Positions 33,919-45,604 of a stretch of DNA of 64,000 nt are shown one piece after another. Numbering within the stretch: the stretch's first letter is position 1; each line of letters starts with the position of its first letter. Origin of the DNA: Nissolia schottii (lineage: Eukaryota; Streptophyta; Magnoliopsida; Fabales; Fabaceae). The stretch is from NCBI GenBank assembly GCA_003254905.1, contig QANU01109454.1:7976-71975 (forward strand), given 5' to 3'. The notes under the pieces are model-generated. The model saw nothing but the letters and a program-made list of their open reading frames with translations, ran no database searches and had not been told where the DNA came from. Both the position numbers and the translations under genes were made by a program.

Positions 33919-36755
33919 AAAATTAAATTATTTTCTACTATTTAAGGTGTTTTAATTTATAAATGAACCTAAATATCTTGACAACCGCCATGCTTATTTT
34001 ATCTCACTCCAATGTGAACCCCGTTCACACTTTGTGAGTGTGATTATTAGTTGTTTACATTTATAAGTTGTTTAAATATCATTTAACTTTTATTTTACAC
34101 ATACAAAAGCTTGAAGATATTTAATTTATAACGTGTCCCACTTTTTCCCTAGGGTACATCCGAAACGATAGCTATATATTTATTTAACGTAACCACGTTC
34201 CAAACCTGCTATTTTATTTTAAACTATATATACTATAAGCTAATTCCTCAAAAAGAGTTAACTTTTTTCCCATGCTTTTGAAAAAAAAATTTGTGCACGA
34301 GCGAGACTGTTTCTTTCCCCATTGGCAGCCACATCGTTCTACTATTCCTATAATCCCTTTTTTTTCTTTGGGCGCCGAAGGTAAATTGAACGTAGACATT
34401 TCTCCCTTAAAAATCAATCCAAACAATGCCGTGCATGGATCGATAAATTATATCCACTGTTTGAATGTCAGTCCAAGACGTGTTTTTGGCTAATTACTAG
34501 GAAATTGATCGAAATCAAACTTTACTCATATTATTTGAATTTTATTTTTATTAACCAAGAGTATCATTCATACTAATATTATAGCGCACGTACTAAATAG
34601 TCAACGTTCAGCCGACGTTACCTTTTAAAACTTTTGGGGGGGGGGGGGGGCTACGTTCAATGATTTGATGTTAAAGTTAATTTCGGCACATGCATATGAA
34701 GTTTTTGTTTCAAAGGGGACTCTACCTAGTCAAGGGTAAATAAAGGAAGCTGTGGATCATCGTGTGGGTTCCTTTGTTTTCCTCTGTTTGGTAAGGACAT
34801 CTAGGCACTCTTTTTCTTTGCCTCTCAAACTTGTCCCAAAATTTTTCAAAAGAAGCATTAAAGGCCGTTTGAAAGAGACCAAAGTTAAAAAAGCAGAACG
34901 TCGCAAGAAATTGACATATTGAGTGATACAATGCATGGAAAAGGAGATAAAGTCATGTGTACAGGAGATTAGAAACAAGAATATATATTTCCCTCTTATT
35001 GTAGTTACCCTTGTTCTAATTACCATTGGCGCATATATATGTGACTGGTTTGGTAGGTTTCTTGTCTTAATATTTTCCTTTTTGACAATGGTTGGACTTA
35101 ATTACCACTTTTAAAATACTTACCCAAAGCATAAACTTTAAACAACCAGCTATAAAAAAACAAAAGCTAAAACCATCACAATCTATATCATTCAATTGTA
35201 AAGCAGAAAAAAACACACTTAAAAGTTGTCTTATTGAAAAAAGAGTACAAGAAATATATAATTTTTCATTCGGTATATCAAGAAATTTATAAATTAGAAG
35301 ATCCTGAAATTATATTAAATGTGCAAACCTCTTATTTCATTAGCTTAATTATTTCTCTAACAACCTCTATGCATGAGACTTGCCAATAATATTGATTTTT
35401 GTTCCTACTTTATCTTCCAAAACTCTTAAGTATCAACATTGAATTATATATTAGGAGGATAATTAGGTTTAAAAAGTAAGAGACTCAATCATTTCTCTCC
35501 ATTAACTTTTAACATTATTTTTTTGTACATTAGTTTTCTTAATTATTTTAATCTATACCACAATCATATTTGTATAAACCTGTGTCAGCAGGAGGGGCGC
35601 ACCATGATACTCAGCCCTAAGTTGACTTAGTCAGTCTAGTTAGTAATGAAGTTCAAATATTGGTACAAGAAAAAATGTGCATAAACTTATTTAAAAAGTA
35701 AACATTATAAAATTTTTTTTCTTTTTTATGATATAGAAAGGATATAATATTTTTCCTTAATGGAAAAGAAAAGAATTATGAGTAGTGTTGTATCTTTCGT
35801 AGATTGTTCTGTTAATTATTAAATGAAGTAAAATATAATAAATTTCTGAAAATTTAAAAAATTAATTATAATTCTTACTTTATTTAATAGTTAGAAAGAT
35901 GATTAATTATGAGAATATAAAATTTTTCTTCACCACAAAATACATGAGATGGTTAATTAAAAGAAATATCGCATGAAAAGGTCTGCGAAATCAGTGGATC
36001 AAACAACTGGCATGAATGCAGCATCAATCAACTACTCGTAAAAGGGTACCCATGATGTGTGTGATCGCAACCGTGTTAGAGTAGTTAGCGTAATAATTAA
36101 TGCGTGTAAGGATATATATACCCTAGTCAAAGACCTAAATAGAATACCAAAGTAGTTTCAAGTTCAAAGAGAAAAGTAATACTACTTGGATGGGAGATGA
36201 AGATATCAACTTGTATATTATAGATGGGTGACATAACTGAAGAAATTTGACATGATCTGAATTTTTCATCAATAATGCAAACGCCAATTGGAACCACTGT
36301 ACCAAACCCCTTTTACTTGCTATGAGATTAGGAAATTTTGCTCCCATCTTATTTTTATATAGATGAACATATATATAAAAAAAAAAGGAAGAAAAAAAAG
36401 ACACACTTACACAAACATTGAATTAGTGCTGGCTGAGCGTGTATAGTTACCAATCCATCATACTATACTTGATTGGATGCACATACATTTTTTGTTTTTC
36501 AAACGCAATTTTGAAAGGAAAGACCCATTTTAATATGTTCAGTCAAGGGCATGCGTAAAAATGAAAATGATTATTCATTATAGTCAGTAGTTGGCAACTC
36601 CCACTAATTTTGCCCATTAGACCCGATGGAAAAAGACAGCGACCAGTTGTCTAACGACTCTAACCATTATCCTAATATTATTAAGTCACTGAGCAATGAA
36701 TGATTTTTTATATTGTTCCCAATTAAGACCATATACAAAATGCAAGTTTATTAAT
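31197..36755. other. 5.5 kb intergenic region, no gene seen
   Basis: AT-rich DNA. Points seen are a (TA)n run at 33876-33913, a G homopolymer near 34636-34650, and a repeated TTTCTTGGAGTAAAGG motif near 33491 and 33560. The short open frames have no recognisable domains. The last part (36740-36755) holds the left target-site copy of the retrotransposon. Confidence 0.5.
33876..33913. repeat. (AT)n microsatellite
   Basis: A pure AT dinucleotide run in intergenic DNA. Confidence 0.9.
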
Positions 36756-37015
36756 TATTAGATAACCATCCAAAATAGATTTTTGGATGTACAGCTAACT
36801 ATAGTAAATAGAAGTTGGTTAGTTTGTTAAGTTAGTTGTTGACAGTTATGCTTAACTGGCCATTACACATGGTTAATTTACTTACTTGCTTGCAGAACAA
36901 GCAACCCAATTTATTCTCATATATAAGGCAATTTGCCTTCAATAATGAACATGAATTTCAGTTCTTCATTTTCTGGTTTTTCTCTCTGTATGCACGAGTT
37001 GAGAGAATTCTCTCA
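36756..37015 (+). repeat. left LTR, copy 1 of 3
   Basis: 260 bases, from TATTAGATAACC to GAATTCTCTCA. It shares CAGCTAAC and CTTACTTGC with the right LTR, so it is probably the original left LTR. It carries a promoter-like ATATATAAGG. Confidence 0.92.
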
Positions 37016-37266
37016 ACCATCCAAAATAGATTTTTGGATGTACAACTAACTATAGTAAATAGAAGTTAGTTAGTTTGTTAAGTTAGTTGTTGACAGTTAT
37101 GCTTAACTGGCCATTACACATGGTTAATTTACTTGCTTGCTTGCAGAACAAGCAACCCAATTTATTCTCATATATAAGGCAATTTGCCTTCAATAATGAA
37201 CATGAATTTCAGTTCTTCATTTTCTGGTTTTTCTCTCTGTATGCACGAGTTGAGAGAATTCTCTCA
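37016..37266 (+). repeat. left LTR, copy 2 of 3
   Basis: 251 bases. The copy starts at ACCATCC, lacking the first nine bases TATTAGATA, and joins copy 1 directly after CTCTCA. It has CAACTAAC in place of CAGCTAAC, shared with copy 3. Confidence 0.92.
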
Positions 37267-37513
37267 ACCATCCAAAATAGATTTTTGGATGTACAACTAA
37301 CTATAGTAAATAGAAGTTAGTTAGTTTGTTAAGTTAGTTGTTGACAGTTATGCTTAACTGGCCATTACACATGGTTAATTTACTTGCTTGCAGAACAAGC
37401 AACCCAATGTATTCTCATATATAAGGCAATTTGCCTTCAATAATGAACATGAATTTCAGTTTTTCTTTTTCTGGTTTTTCTCTCTGTATGCACGAGTTGA
37501 GAGAATTCTCTCA
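37267..37513 (+). repeat. left LTR, copy 3 of 3
   Basis: 247 bases. It starts exactly 251 bases after copy 2 and lacks one CTTG unit (ACTTGCTTGCAG). It ends immediately before the primer-binding site. Confidence 0.92.
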
Positions 37514-37525
37514 TGGTATCATCGT
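37514..37525 (+). other. primer-binding site (initiator tRNA-Met type)
   Basis: TGGTATCATCGT directly follows LTR copy 3. The first eight bases match the TGGTATCA start usual for priming by initiator tRNA-Met in plant copia elements; the rest has diverged from the usual GAGC. Confidence 0.7.
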
Positions 37526-37618
37526 GTTCCCTTGATTCCGCTCTCCATTCTCAACCTTGCTTCTGCAGCACGGTTCTTTTTCCTTCTTTTCTCTAAGCTT
37601 TCCTCTAAGCTATCTTTC

Positions 37619-40600
37619 ATGGCTTCCATGGCGTCTTCAACCATAGTTATCAAAATCGCGAGTTAACTCGTAAACTCGTACGAGTTTACGAGTTTAGGTA
37701 GTAAAATCGAGCTAACTCGCATGTAAACTCGTTTCTGGGTAAAATCGGGTGAACTCGGGTAAACTCGGGTGAACTCGGGTAAAATCGGGGTAAACTCGCG
37801 AGTTTACCAAAGGCAGTTTTTTTTTATTTTTTTATAGCTGCGCATGCAATCGTGTTTCGTTCCTAATCCATCGTATGTATTTTATCATTTTCTCAGAGAT
37901 CTTTTTCACTAGGGCGCGTGACCTCTGCATCGCTATCTGTACTTTAGTGTTTTGGATTAGAGGCATTTTCGTCACATACTTGCTTCCTGTGATGCTCAGT
38001 ACTATGGGACTCGTTGGTATCTTCAGTATTTATGTTGTTGTGTGTGTCATCTCCTGAATATTTATGTTCTTAAAGGTTCCAAAAACAAAGGGCATGCCCC
38101 TCGAACTCATCACCGAATTCTTTGTTGTCTGCTCAAAGCAGACTACTTCTGTAAAAAATGAGTGACATTGTTCTTTACCTACATTTGCTATGTTGGTTGC
38201 TCAATACATTGTCTCTCTCTTGTGTTGATAGATTTTACTTGTCATTAAGTTTATGTGGAGGAGAATATGTTCTTGTTTAAACATATATATTATGTATTAT
38301 CTATGAATTGAACTTAGAACTCTTATATTTCATTTTCATTAGTGCTTTGTTATGGAGTTAAAAGTATTTATGAATTTTAAGTTTTATTAAATATATTTTT
38401 GTAGCATAATAATTTTTTAAAATATTTTTTAATATTTTTTTAATAATAGGTAAACTCGTACGAGTTTACGATCCGAGTTTACGATCCGAGTTTACGGAGG
38501 CTCCACGAGTTTACTTAAACTCGCGAGTTTGATAACCATGTCTTCAACTATCGATCCCGCGCAAGATCCTTTTTCTCCCTACTACCTCCACCGGAACGAG
38601 AATCCATCTCTGGTGCTCGTCTCTTCGTTGCTGATTGGCTCAAATTACCATAGCTGGTCCCGCGCGATACGCATGTCCCTGCTGTCCAAGAATAAGTTGC
38701 GGTTCGTTGATGGCTCCATTTCTGCACCTGCCAAAGACTCTTCTCTGTTTCCAGCATGGGAACGCTGCAACCACATGGTGTTGTCTTGGTTGATTCGTGC
38801 GCTCGATTCCTCTATCGTACAAAGTGTCATCTGGCTAGACAAAGCCAGTGATGTATGGCAGGAGTTAAAGGATCGTTTCTCTCAAGGCGCCCTGTTTCAG
38901 ATTGCTGATCTTCAAGAAGAGATCGCCTCCTTGCGCCAAGGTGATTCATCCGTTACACAATTCTTTACTGAACTCAAAGTTCTTTGGGATGAGATTGATA
39001 TCTTTCGCCCCATACCTTCTTGCACTTGTGTTTCTCCCTGTTCTTGTGGTGCATTTACCACTGTGAAGTCTCAGCGTGATGCTGACAGGGTCATCAAATT
39101 CTTGAAGGGCCTTAATGAGTGTTACCAAACGGTTAGATCTCAAATTCTTCTTATGGACCCCTTGCCTCCTGTTAATCGAATTTTCTCTTTGGTCATTCAA
39201 CATGAGAGACAATTGCTGTCCAATTCTAATGCAAGACTCATGTTGAACTATTCTACAAATGCTGAGAAGGTCAGTGTTCCATCTATTACCACCAAAGGCA
39301 AGAAATGCACACATTGTGGTTTTCGGGGACACACAATTGAAGAATGCTATAAGAAGCATGGCTACCCTGCTGGATACAAACTGAAGTCCGCTGGCAAGAG
39401 AGTTAACGCGGCCACTGCTGACACAGGATCAGTCACCTGTTCTGATAAAGCTGCATCAAATCCTATTCAATTTGGATTCACAGCAAAACAATACCAGGGT
39501 CTTTTAGCTTAATTCAGCAATCCAATGCTGCTACTCCTTCAGCTCAACTGAATTTGGCCAACAACGGCAACAATTCAGGTAGCCTTGTCTCTGGTTCTTG
39601 GATCCTAGACTCAGGTGTAACCGATCACATCTGCTCTTCTATGAATTTCTATAGTTCACATAGAACTCTTAATCCACCTGTTACTATCAATTTGCCTAAT
39701 TGCCAATCCTTGAAATCATATGTTACTGGGACAATCATCTTTAACAACATGCTTTGTCTCTCCAATGTTCTCTAAATCCCTGGTTTTGCTTTCAATTTAA
39801 TAGCAATTACCAAATTGTGTTTTGACAATGATTGCATCCTGAGAATTTGCTATGATTCTTGCGCAGTTCAGGACTGTCACGGCTCGGAGGAGATTGGACT
39901 TGCTAATGTGGAGAATGGCCTTTATGTCCTCAAGGAACCTGTCTTTTGTAATGTTCCTCTCACTATTAATCATGCTGTTAATTTTGTGCAGACTCCTAGC
40001 TTTAATCTGTGGCATTTTCGCCTTGGCCATGTACCAATGGACAAGATTAAAATAATGCATACTCAGTTTGATTGCATACCTGCTGTTATTTCAAACTCTG
40101 CCTGTGATATGTGCCACTTAGCAAAATAGAAAGCATTGCCTTATGCTCTAAGTGCTTCTCATTCTGCTAATAGTTTTGATCTGATCCATGCTGATATATT
40201 TGGTCCTCTACCAACCCCATCTCTGCAAGGCCATAGATATTTCTTAATAATAGTTGATGATCATAGCATATTTGTATGGATTTACCTCTTGAAAACCAAA
40301 TCGGAAGCTTCCCCAGCCCTGCAGGCTTTCATCACAATGATTCAATCTCAATTTGGCACATTGGTTAAAAGAGTTAGGAGTGATAATGGCCCTGAGTTTG
40401 CCTTGAAACAGTTCTTCTCAGCCAAGGGCATCATTCACCAACTCTCCTGTGTGGCAACCCCACAGCAGAATGTAGTGGTGGAACGAAAGCATCAGCACCT
40501 GCTTAATGTAACAGGGCTCTCCTAATTCAGGCCAATCTGTCCACCTCTTTTTGGTCCTTTGCTGTTCAACATGTCTGCTTCCTAATCAATGTCCCTATAC

Positions 40601-42730
40601 TCTCTTGCTGCACAAAGAACCTGATTTTACATTCCTAAGGGTTTTTGGTTGCTTAGCATATGTCAATACCCTCCATAGGAGCAGGTCTAAACTAGATCCC
40701 AGGGCCAGGAAATGTATTTTCCTTGGCTATAGAGCTGGCATCAAAGGTTTCCTCCTATATGACATTCATAGCAGGGAAGTCTTCTTGAGTAGGAATGTTC
40801 ACTTTTATGAGAGTTTTTTCCCTTACTCTAATGAAGGTCCATCTAACATAGACACTGAATTAGTCCTCCCTGACCTCAGCCATCATTCTTCCCTCTCCAC
40901 AGATCCTGCACCATCATCCCCTCTCAATTCTCATGCTTCTGACATCCCCTCATCTCCTGCTATCCCTATTACATCTAATGCAACACCAGTGCCATCCCCC
41001 ACTATACACCCCAGAAAATCTACCAAACTCAAAAACCCTCATTCATACCTCCAGGACTACCATTGCAACCTCATCACCAATACCACAGCTACAACAATCA
41101 CTGCCAACTACCCTCTTCATTTTGTTCTCTCTTATGACAGATTTTCCCCTGCTCACAGAAATTTTTCCTGCACCATTTCCACCATATCTAAACCTTCATC
41201 TTATGCTCAAGCTGTAAAATTAGCATGCTGGAGGGATGCTATGGCAGCTGAGATTGCTGCTTTAGAGCTCAACAATACTTGGAAATTGGTTACCCTCCCT
41301 GCTAGGAAAATTCCTATTGGTTGCAAATGGGTTTATAAGGTGAAATTAAAGGCTGATGGGAGTATAGAAAGGTACAAGGCTCGTTTGGTTGCAAAAGGCT
41401 ACACCCAAACTCAAGGAGTTGATTACATAGAGACCTTTAGTCCCGTGGCAAAGATGTCTACTGTCAGAATTTTGTTGGCTCTTACATCTATAATGAAATG
41501 ACACCTCCATCAACTTGATGTCAATAATGCATTTTTGCATGGAGATCTCCATGAGGAAGTCTACATGAAACTTTGACAAGGTTTTCTCTCTTCTAACCCC
41601 AATCAAGCCTGTTTGCTGCAGAAGTCCCTCTATGGACTCAAGCAAGCCAGTAGGCAGTGGTATTCTAAGTTGTCCACAACTCTTATCTCTTGTGGTTACC
41701 ACCAATCACAATCTGATCACTCTCTTTTCATAAGAACTACTCCTACTTCCTTTACTGCACTGCTGATATATGTAGATGACATCCTCTTGGCCATCAACAA
41801 CCTTTCTGCTATTCAGGAAATGAAGCATTTCTTGGACAATACCTTCAAAATCAAGGACCTTGGTGAAGCCAAGTACTTCTTAGGCCTTGAGATAGCACGA
41901 AATACTTCTGGCATATCACTTTCTCAAAGGAACTCTAGAAATTCTTCAGGATGCTTCTCTGCTCAGTTGCAAGCCTGCTGCTACCCCCATGGCCTATTCT
42001 GTGCGTTTGTCCAAAGATGAAGGTGATCCTCTACCAGATACAGCTGCTTACAGGAGGCTTGTAGGCCGTTTGATCTATCTTACCACCATTAGGCCAGACA
42101 TTTCCTATGCTGTCAACCAGCTCGCCCAATTTATGGCAGCCCCTACATCAACTCACCAGCAGGCTGCTCTAAGAGTCCTCAAATATATCAAGGCTGCACC
42201 CGGTCTTAGCCTCTTTTTCACCACTGATTCTCCCATCCAATTGCAAGCATATTCTGATGCAGATTGGGCAGGCTGCCCTGACACAAGGAGGTCCACATCA
42301 GGATTTTGCATCTTTTTGGGTCCTTCCCTCATCAGTTGGAAATCAAAGAAACAAAGCATTGTGTCTCGCTCCTCTTGTGAAGCAGAATATAGAGCATTGG
42401 CTGCCACTTCCTGTGAGATTCAATGGCTCACCTTCCTCCTAACTGAGTTGTCCATGAAGACTGCAACTTCTGCCACTATATTCTGTGACAATCAATCAGC
42501 CCTCCAACTTGCTCATAATCCAGCCTTCCATGAAAGGTCCAAACATATTGAGCTAGACTGCCATTTTGTTAGAGAAAAGCTTCAATCGGGTCTCATTCAT
42601 TTGCTGCCTATCTCCACTAAGCTTCAGCTTGCTGATGTCTTAACAAAGCCTTTGGGACCATTGCCCTTCAGGAGCATAGTTACCAATCTTGGCTTGCTGA
42701 ACTTGCATGCTGTCACCGATGGCCATGATT
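37619..42730 (+). pseudogene. broken copia gag-pol
   Basis: The original start is the ATG at 37619 (MASMASS), which is split by the inserted element. The frame resumes at 38541 and runs to a stop at 39510-39512. That part holds the gag domain and a CCHC zinc knuckle (CTHCGFRGHTIEEC). The protease follows with DSGVTDH, in place of the usual DSGATDH. The integrase has HADIFG, VRSDNGPEF and a Glu in VVVERKH. Reverse transcriptase has [14 protein letters not shown] and YVDDIL (about 41769-41786). RNase H has SDADWAGC and SSCEAEYRALA. Stops lie at 39510, 39773, 40127, 41499 and 41574. Frame changes occur near 40510-40590 and 41925-41990. The gene is non-functional. Confidence 0.93.
37642..38540. 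mobile_element. 899 bp non-autonomous hAT-like element inside gag
   Basis: The left end is CATAGTTATCAAAATCGCGAG and the right end, read inward, is CATGGTTATCAAACTCGCGAG. An 8 bp target duplication TCTTCAAC lies at 37634-37641 and 38541-38548. Both termini are packed with copies of ACTCG, GAGTTTAC and the palindrome AAACTCGTACGAGTTT, which look like subterminal transposase-binding repeats of hAT elements. No transposase frame is present. A 9 bp duplication, as in Mutator elements, is a less likely reading because it breaks the symmetry of the ends. Confidence 0.88.
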
Positions 42731-42742
42731 GTGGAGGGGGGG
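42731..42742 (+). other. polypurine tract
   Basis: GTGGAGGGGGGG lies directly before the right LTR. This is the normal plus-strand priming site of an LTR retrotransposon. Confidence 0.8.
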
Positions 42743-42986
42743 TATTAGATAACCATCCAAAATAGATTTTTGGATGTACAGCTAACTATAGTAAATAGAA
42801 GTTAGTTAGTTTGTTAAGTTAGTTGTTGACAGTTATGCTTAACTGGCCATTACACACGGTTAATGTACTTACTTGCTTGCAGAACATGAATATATAAGGC
42901 AATTTGCCTTCAATAATGAACATGAATTTCAGTTCTTCATTTTCTGGTTTTTCTCTCTGTATGCACGAGTTGAGAGAATTCTCTCA
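42743..42986 (+). repeat. right LTR
   Basis: 244 bases, TATTAGATAACC to CTCTCA, followed by the TTAAT target copy. Compared with left copy 1 it has a net 16-base deletion after GCAGAAC and a few substitutions (for example ACACGGTTAATG against ACATGGTTAATT). Confidence 0.93.
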
Positions 42987-43802
42987 TTAATTATATTGTA
43001 TCTCATGGCATAGATATCAGCGAATTCAATTAAACAGGCGTTCACTACTTATTAACACAAGAAAATTATTTCATGAGCGTAAATCAAATCTATAATTTTA
43101 ATTATGAAAAAGAATAAAAACATAAGAAATTAAATAATACTAGAATGAGAAGGGCCATTGCAAATTAAACCCGTGTGCGGTGGCCTGTACGTGCCCACCA
43201 ATAATATAATCTCACTTGTTTATAGGAAGCAGAAGGTGTATACACTATATATAATAAGAGCTAGCGAGGGATGTCTTGGTTCAATCAATTTCGTTTCTGC
43301 TAGTCCATCGTCTTAATTACACAATGCAACTTTGATTTCATGATTTCATGTAGTTGGATTCATGCTTGTGATAATGAGATATTATATATAAAAATGTAGA
43401 AACTAAATATATTATAGAATTAGAGTTAGGTTATACTACAAATTTAAATTTATAATTACAGAAAAACATTTTTTTTTTAATTTTATAAAAGTGTGGTTCC
43501 ATCATAATAAATTCCATTCTTTTATAAGAGTCATTTATAAGAGGAGTTGTCATAAAATTATGGATTGAAGTTCTTAAATTATATCATTTTAGGTAGAATT
43601 AAGAAGGGAGCGTGGTAGAAATAGTAAGAAAGTGTGCGCTGCAGGTGAGGGGGATGGTCCCCACAAATATAGAGAGAGTCAAGTCAACAAGGTTCTTCCC
43701 GGGGATGGCATGGGATCTGATGAATTAAAAGAAAAGAAGAAAGAAAAGTGGTGGGACCATGCCACGACCAAGTTACTTGGGCACCCAGTCTTCAGTCACC
43801 CC

Positions 43803-43844
43803 NNNNNNNNNNNNNNNNNNNNNNNNNNNNNNNNNNNNNNNNNN
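43803..43844. other. assembly gap (42 N) in a C homopolymer
   Basis: The run of N is preceded by CACCCC and followed by fourteen C, so the true sequence is probably a long poly-C tract that failed in sequencing. Frames that cross it are artefacts. Confidence 0.95.
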
Positions 43845-45425
43845 CCCCCCCCCCCCCCACGCACCCCAGACAAAGAGAGGGCAGGCCGTCAATTTGGTTG
43901 ACTTGGCTTTTTCTTTATAATAGTCCCCCTCGTTTTTTTTTCCTTGTACTTAAAAATGTATGAAAATAAAAAAATTTAAAATTAATAATGGTTTAAAAAA
44001 TAAATTTATTAAAATAAATTTATTTAATTCGATTAAACGATTTTATAACAAAAAGATAGGAATAATATTAAAAAAATATTAATTTTAAGACTTCAAAAAA
44101 TATAATTATAAAGTTAACAATAAATTTTCTTAAAAAATAAAAATAACACATAATTTGAAGAAAAATAACATATTTTTGCCCTAAATTGTAAAAGAGGTGT
44201 GAATCAAACCCTTAGCGTTTTATAAAACAGTGCAAATCAATCCTCAAATGACCATGGCTTCTGAAGAATTCTATGGCTTCTATCATTATGAAAATTGATA
44301 CCACATAAAAAATAAATACTATAAAATAAAAAAATAAATAGTTTAAAATAGTGAAACAAATATTAACAAATACATGAATGAACGATATTAAAAATACATG
44401 TAAAATAAATATTATCAAATATATGTGTGCTTATACACACAAAAAATAAATAAATAAATAAATAAATATTAAATATATAAATAAGTAATATTAAGGATAT
44501 ATATGTTTATGTATCTATAAATATATGGTAAGAATGTTTATTTATGTTATGTTTATTTCAATTTTTATGGTATAGAAATAATATTTTAAAAAAAAATACC
44601 GGAGTAATACTTACTACACTGTTTGCACTCTTGAATCTCTTTGTCTTACGTGTGTCTCTCTCTAGGGAGAGAGAAGGAGAGTTCATTTTCATCACGTGGA
44701 ACTCCCCGCACCAATCGGGGGGCGATGGCTCCATAATCTTCTTCGTTGGTGAGTCTTAGTCAAACCCTTTCTTCACGAAACATAGACGAAACACCCTTCT
44801 CCCACGTCTATACCCCCTCCCTCTTTTTCTTCGGTGGCAATGAATACGCCTTTTCTTTATCTTTTTTCTTTTCTTTTCTTTTCAAAAATAAAAAAGCTAA
44901 TTGGGTCGGATGTCCATTCTGTTACTAGTTTCATTGCTCCTCGTCCATCCAAAATTAAATAAATTATACTTTTCTCCAAGATAAATATAAAATGTTGTCA
45001 TAACATTGAGATTTAAATTCTCTAAAATTATATTTTTCATTTTTAAAAAATAAAGTGATAGTTCTCACCATTAAAATTTTATTTTTATTTTAATAATTTA
45101 ATAATAGAATTTCTTGCTGGGCAATAATAATGCAATAACAATGAGGGTCATTCTATAATTAACTAGTATACTTTGTTTAAATTATCTGTAGCAAAAACCA
45201 AAATTACACAATTAGGTGGAGTTCGGGGGGACCCTAAACCCAAGTGTGAAATGAAGTGTGAGGTAGTAGAAACATTGGGGGGGCAAGTGTGTAATTTAAC
45301 CTGCGTGACTGACTGGAGGATTTGGAGAGTGTCCCCGCCTGACGCACCATCTGACGCAACAACCATATATCAATCAAGGTTTGTTTGGATCAAAATCAAA
45401 TCCTATGGAATGGAATTCTCTGAAA

Positions 45426-45431
45426 AGTCAA
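45426..45431 (-). promoter_or_regulatory. W-box (TTGACT) upstream of the WRKY gene
   Basis: The minus strand reads TTGACT, a W-box, about 45 bases before a TATA-like TTTTTATAGA (45471-45480) and 175 bases before the ATG. WRKY genes are often controlled by WRKY proteins, so self-regulation or cross-regulation is plausible but not shown. A six-base motif is weak evidence alone. Confidence 0.4.
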
Positions 45432-45604
45432 ATTTCCCATTTCCACCCTTGGTCTAAGCTCCCCCAACCCTTTTTATAGACCGCCCCATTTCACTGGTTA
45501 AAGACTTCACAGATTCCATCTTCTCATCCCCCTCTCTGCTTCTTTCTCTTACCCTATCTCTCTTCTTTATTTTGTGCTTTTTTATTTTTTTATTTTTTCA
45601 ATTT

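Larger units (their letters stand above)
36756..42986 (+). mobile_element. degenerate Ty1/copia LTR retrotransposon with triplicated left LTR
   Basis: The element is bounded by a 5 bp target duplication TTAAT (36751-36755 and 42987-42991). The left side has three tandem LTR copies, followed at once by a primer-binding site TGGTATCA (37514). The coding order is gag, protease, integrase, reverse transcriptase, RNase H, which is the copia order. A purine tract precedes the right LTR (42743-42986). The LTRs start TATTAGATAACC rather than the usual TG and end CTCTCA. The coding region has several stops and frameshifts, so the copy cannot make a full polyprotein. An 899 bp DNA transposon sits near the start of gag. 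Confidence 0.95.
42992..45472. other. intergenic DNA with a short assembly gap
   Basis: AT-rich DNA containing the 42-base gap at 43803-43844, (AAAT)n near 44445-44470, and GC-richer patches at 43600-43800 and 44640-44730. No gene is recognised. The right end is the WRKY promoter region. Confidence 0.5.

Noticed and set aside
36836..37666. Three nearly identical 77-92 codon frames
   Set aside because: They repeat because they lie in the three LTR copies. They are not genes.
37633..38549. Mutator-type (9 bp duplication) classification of the 899 bp element
   Set aside because: GTCTTCAAC can be read as a 9 bp repeat, but this makes the two ends unequal. The 8 bp reading gives matching CAT-starting ends and agrees with the second element at 20582.
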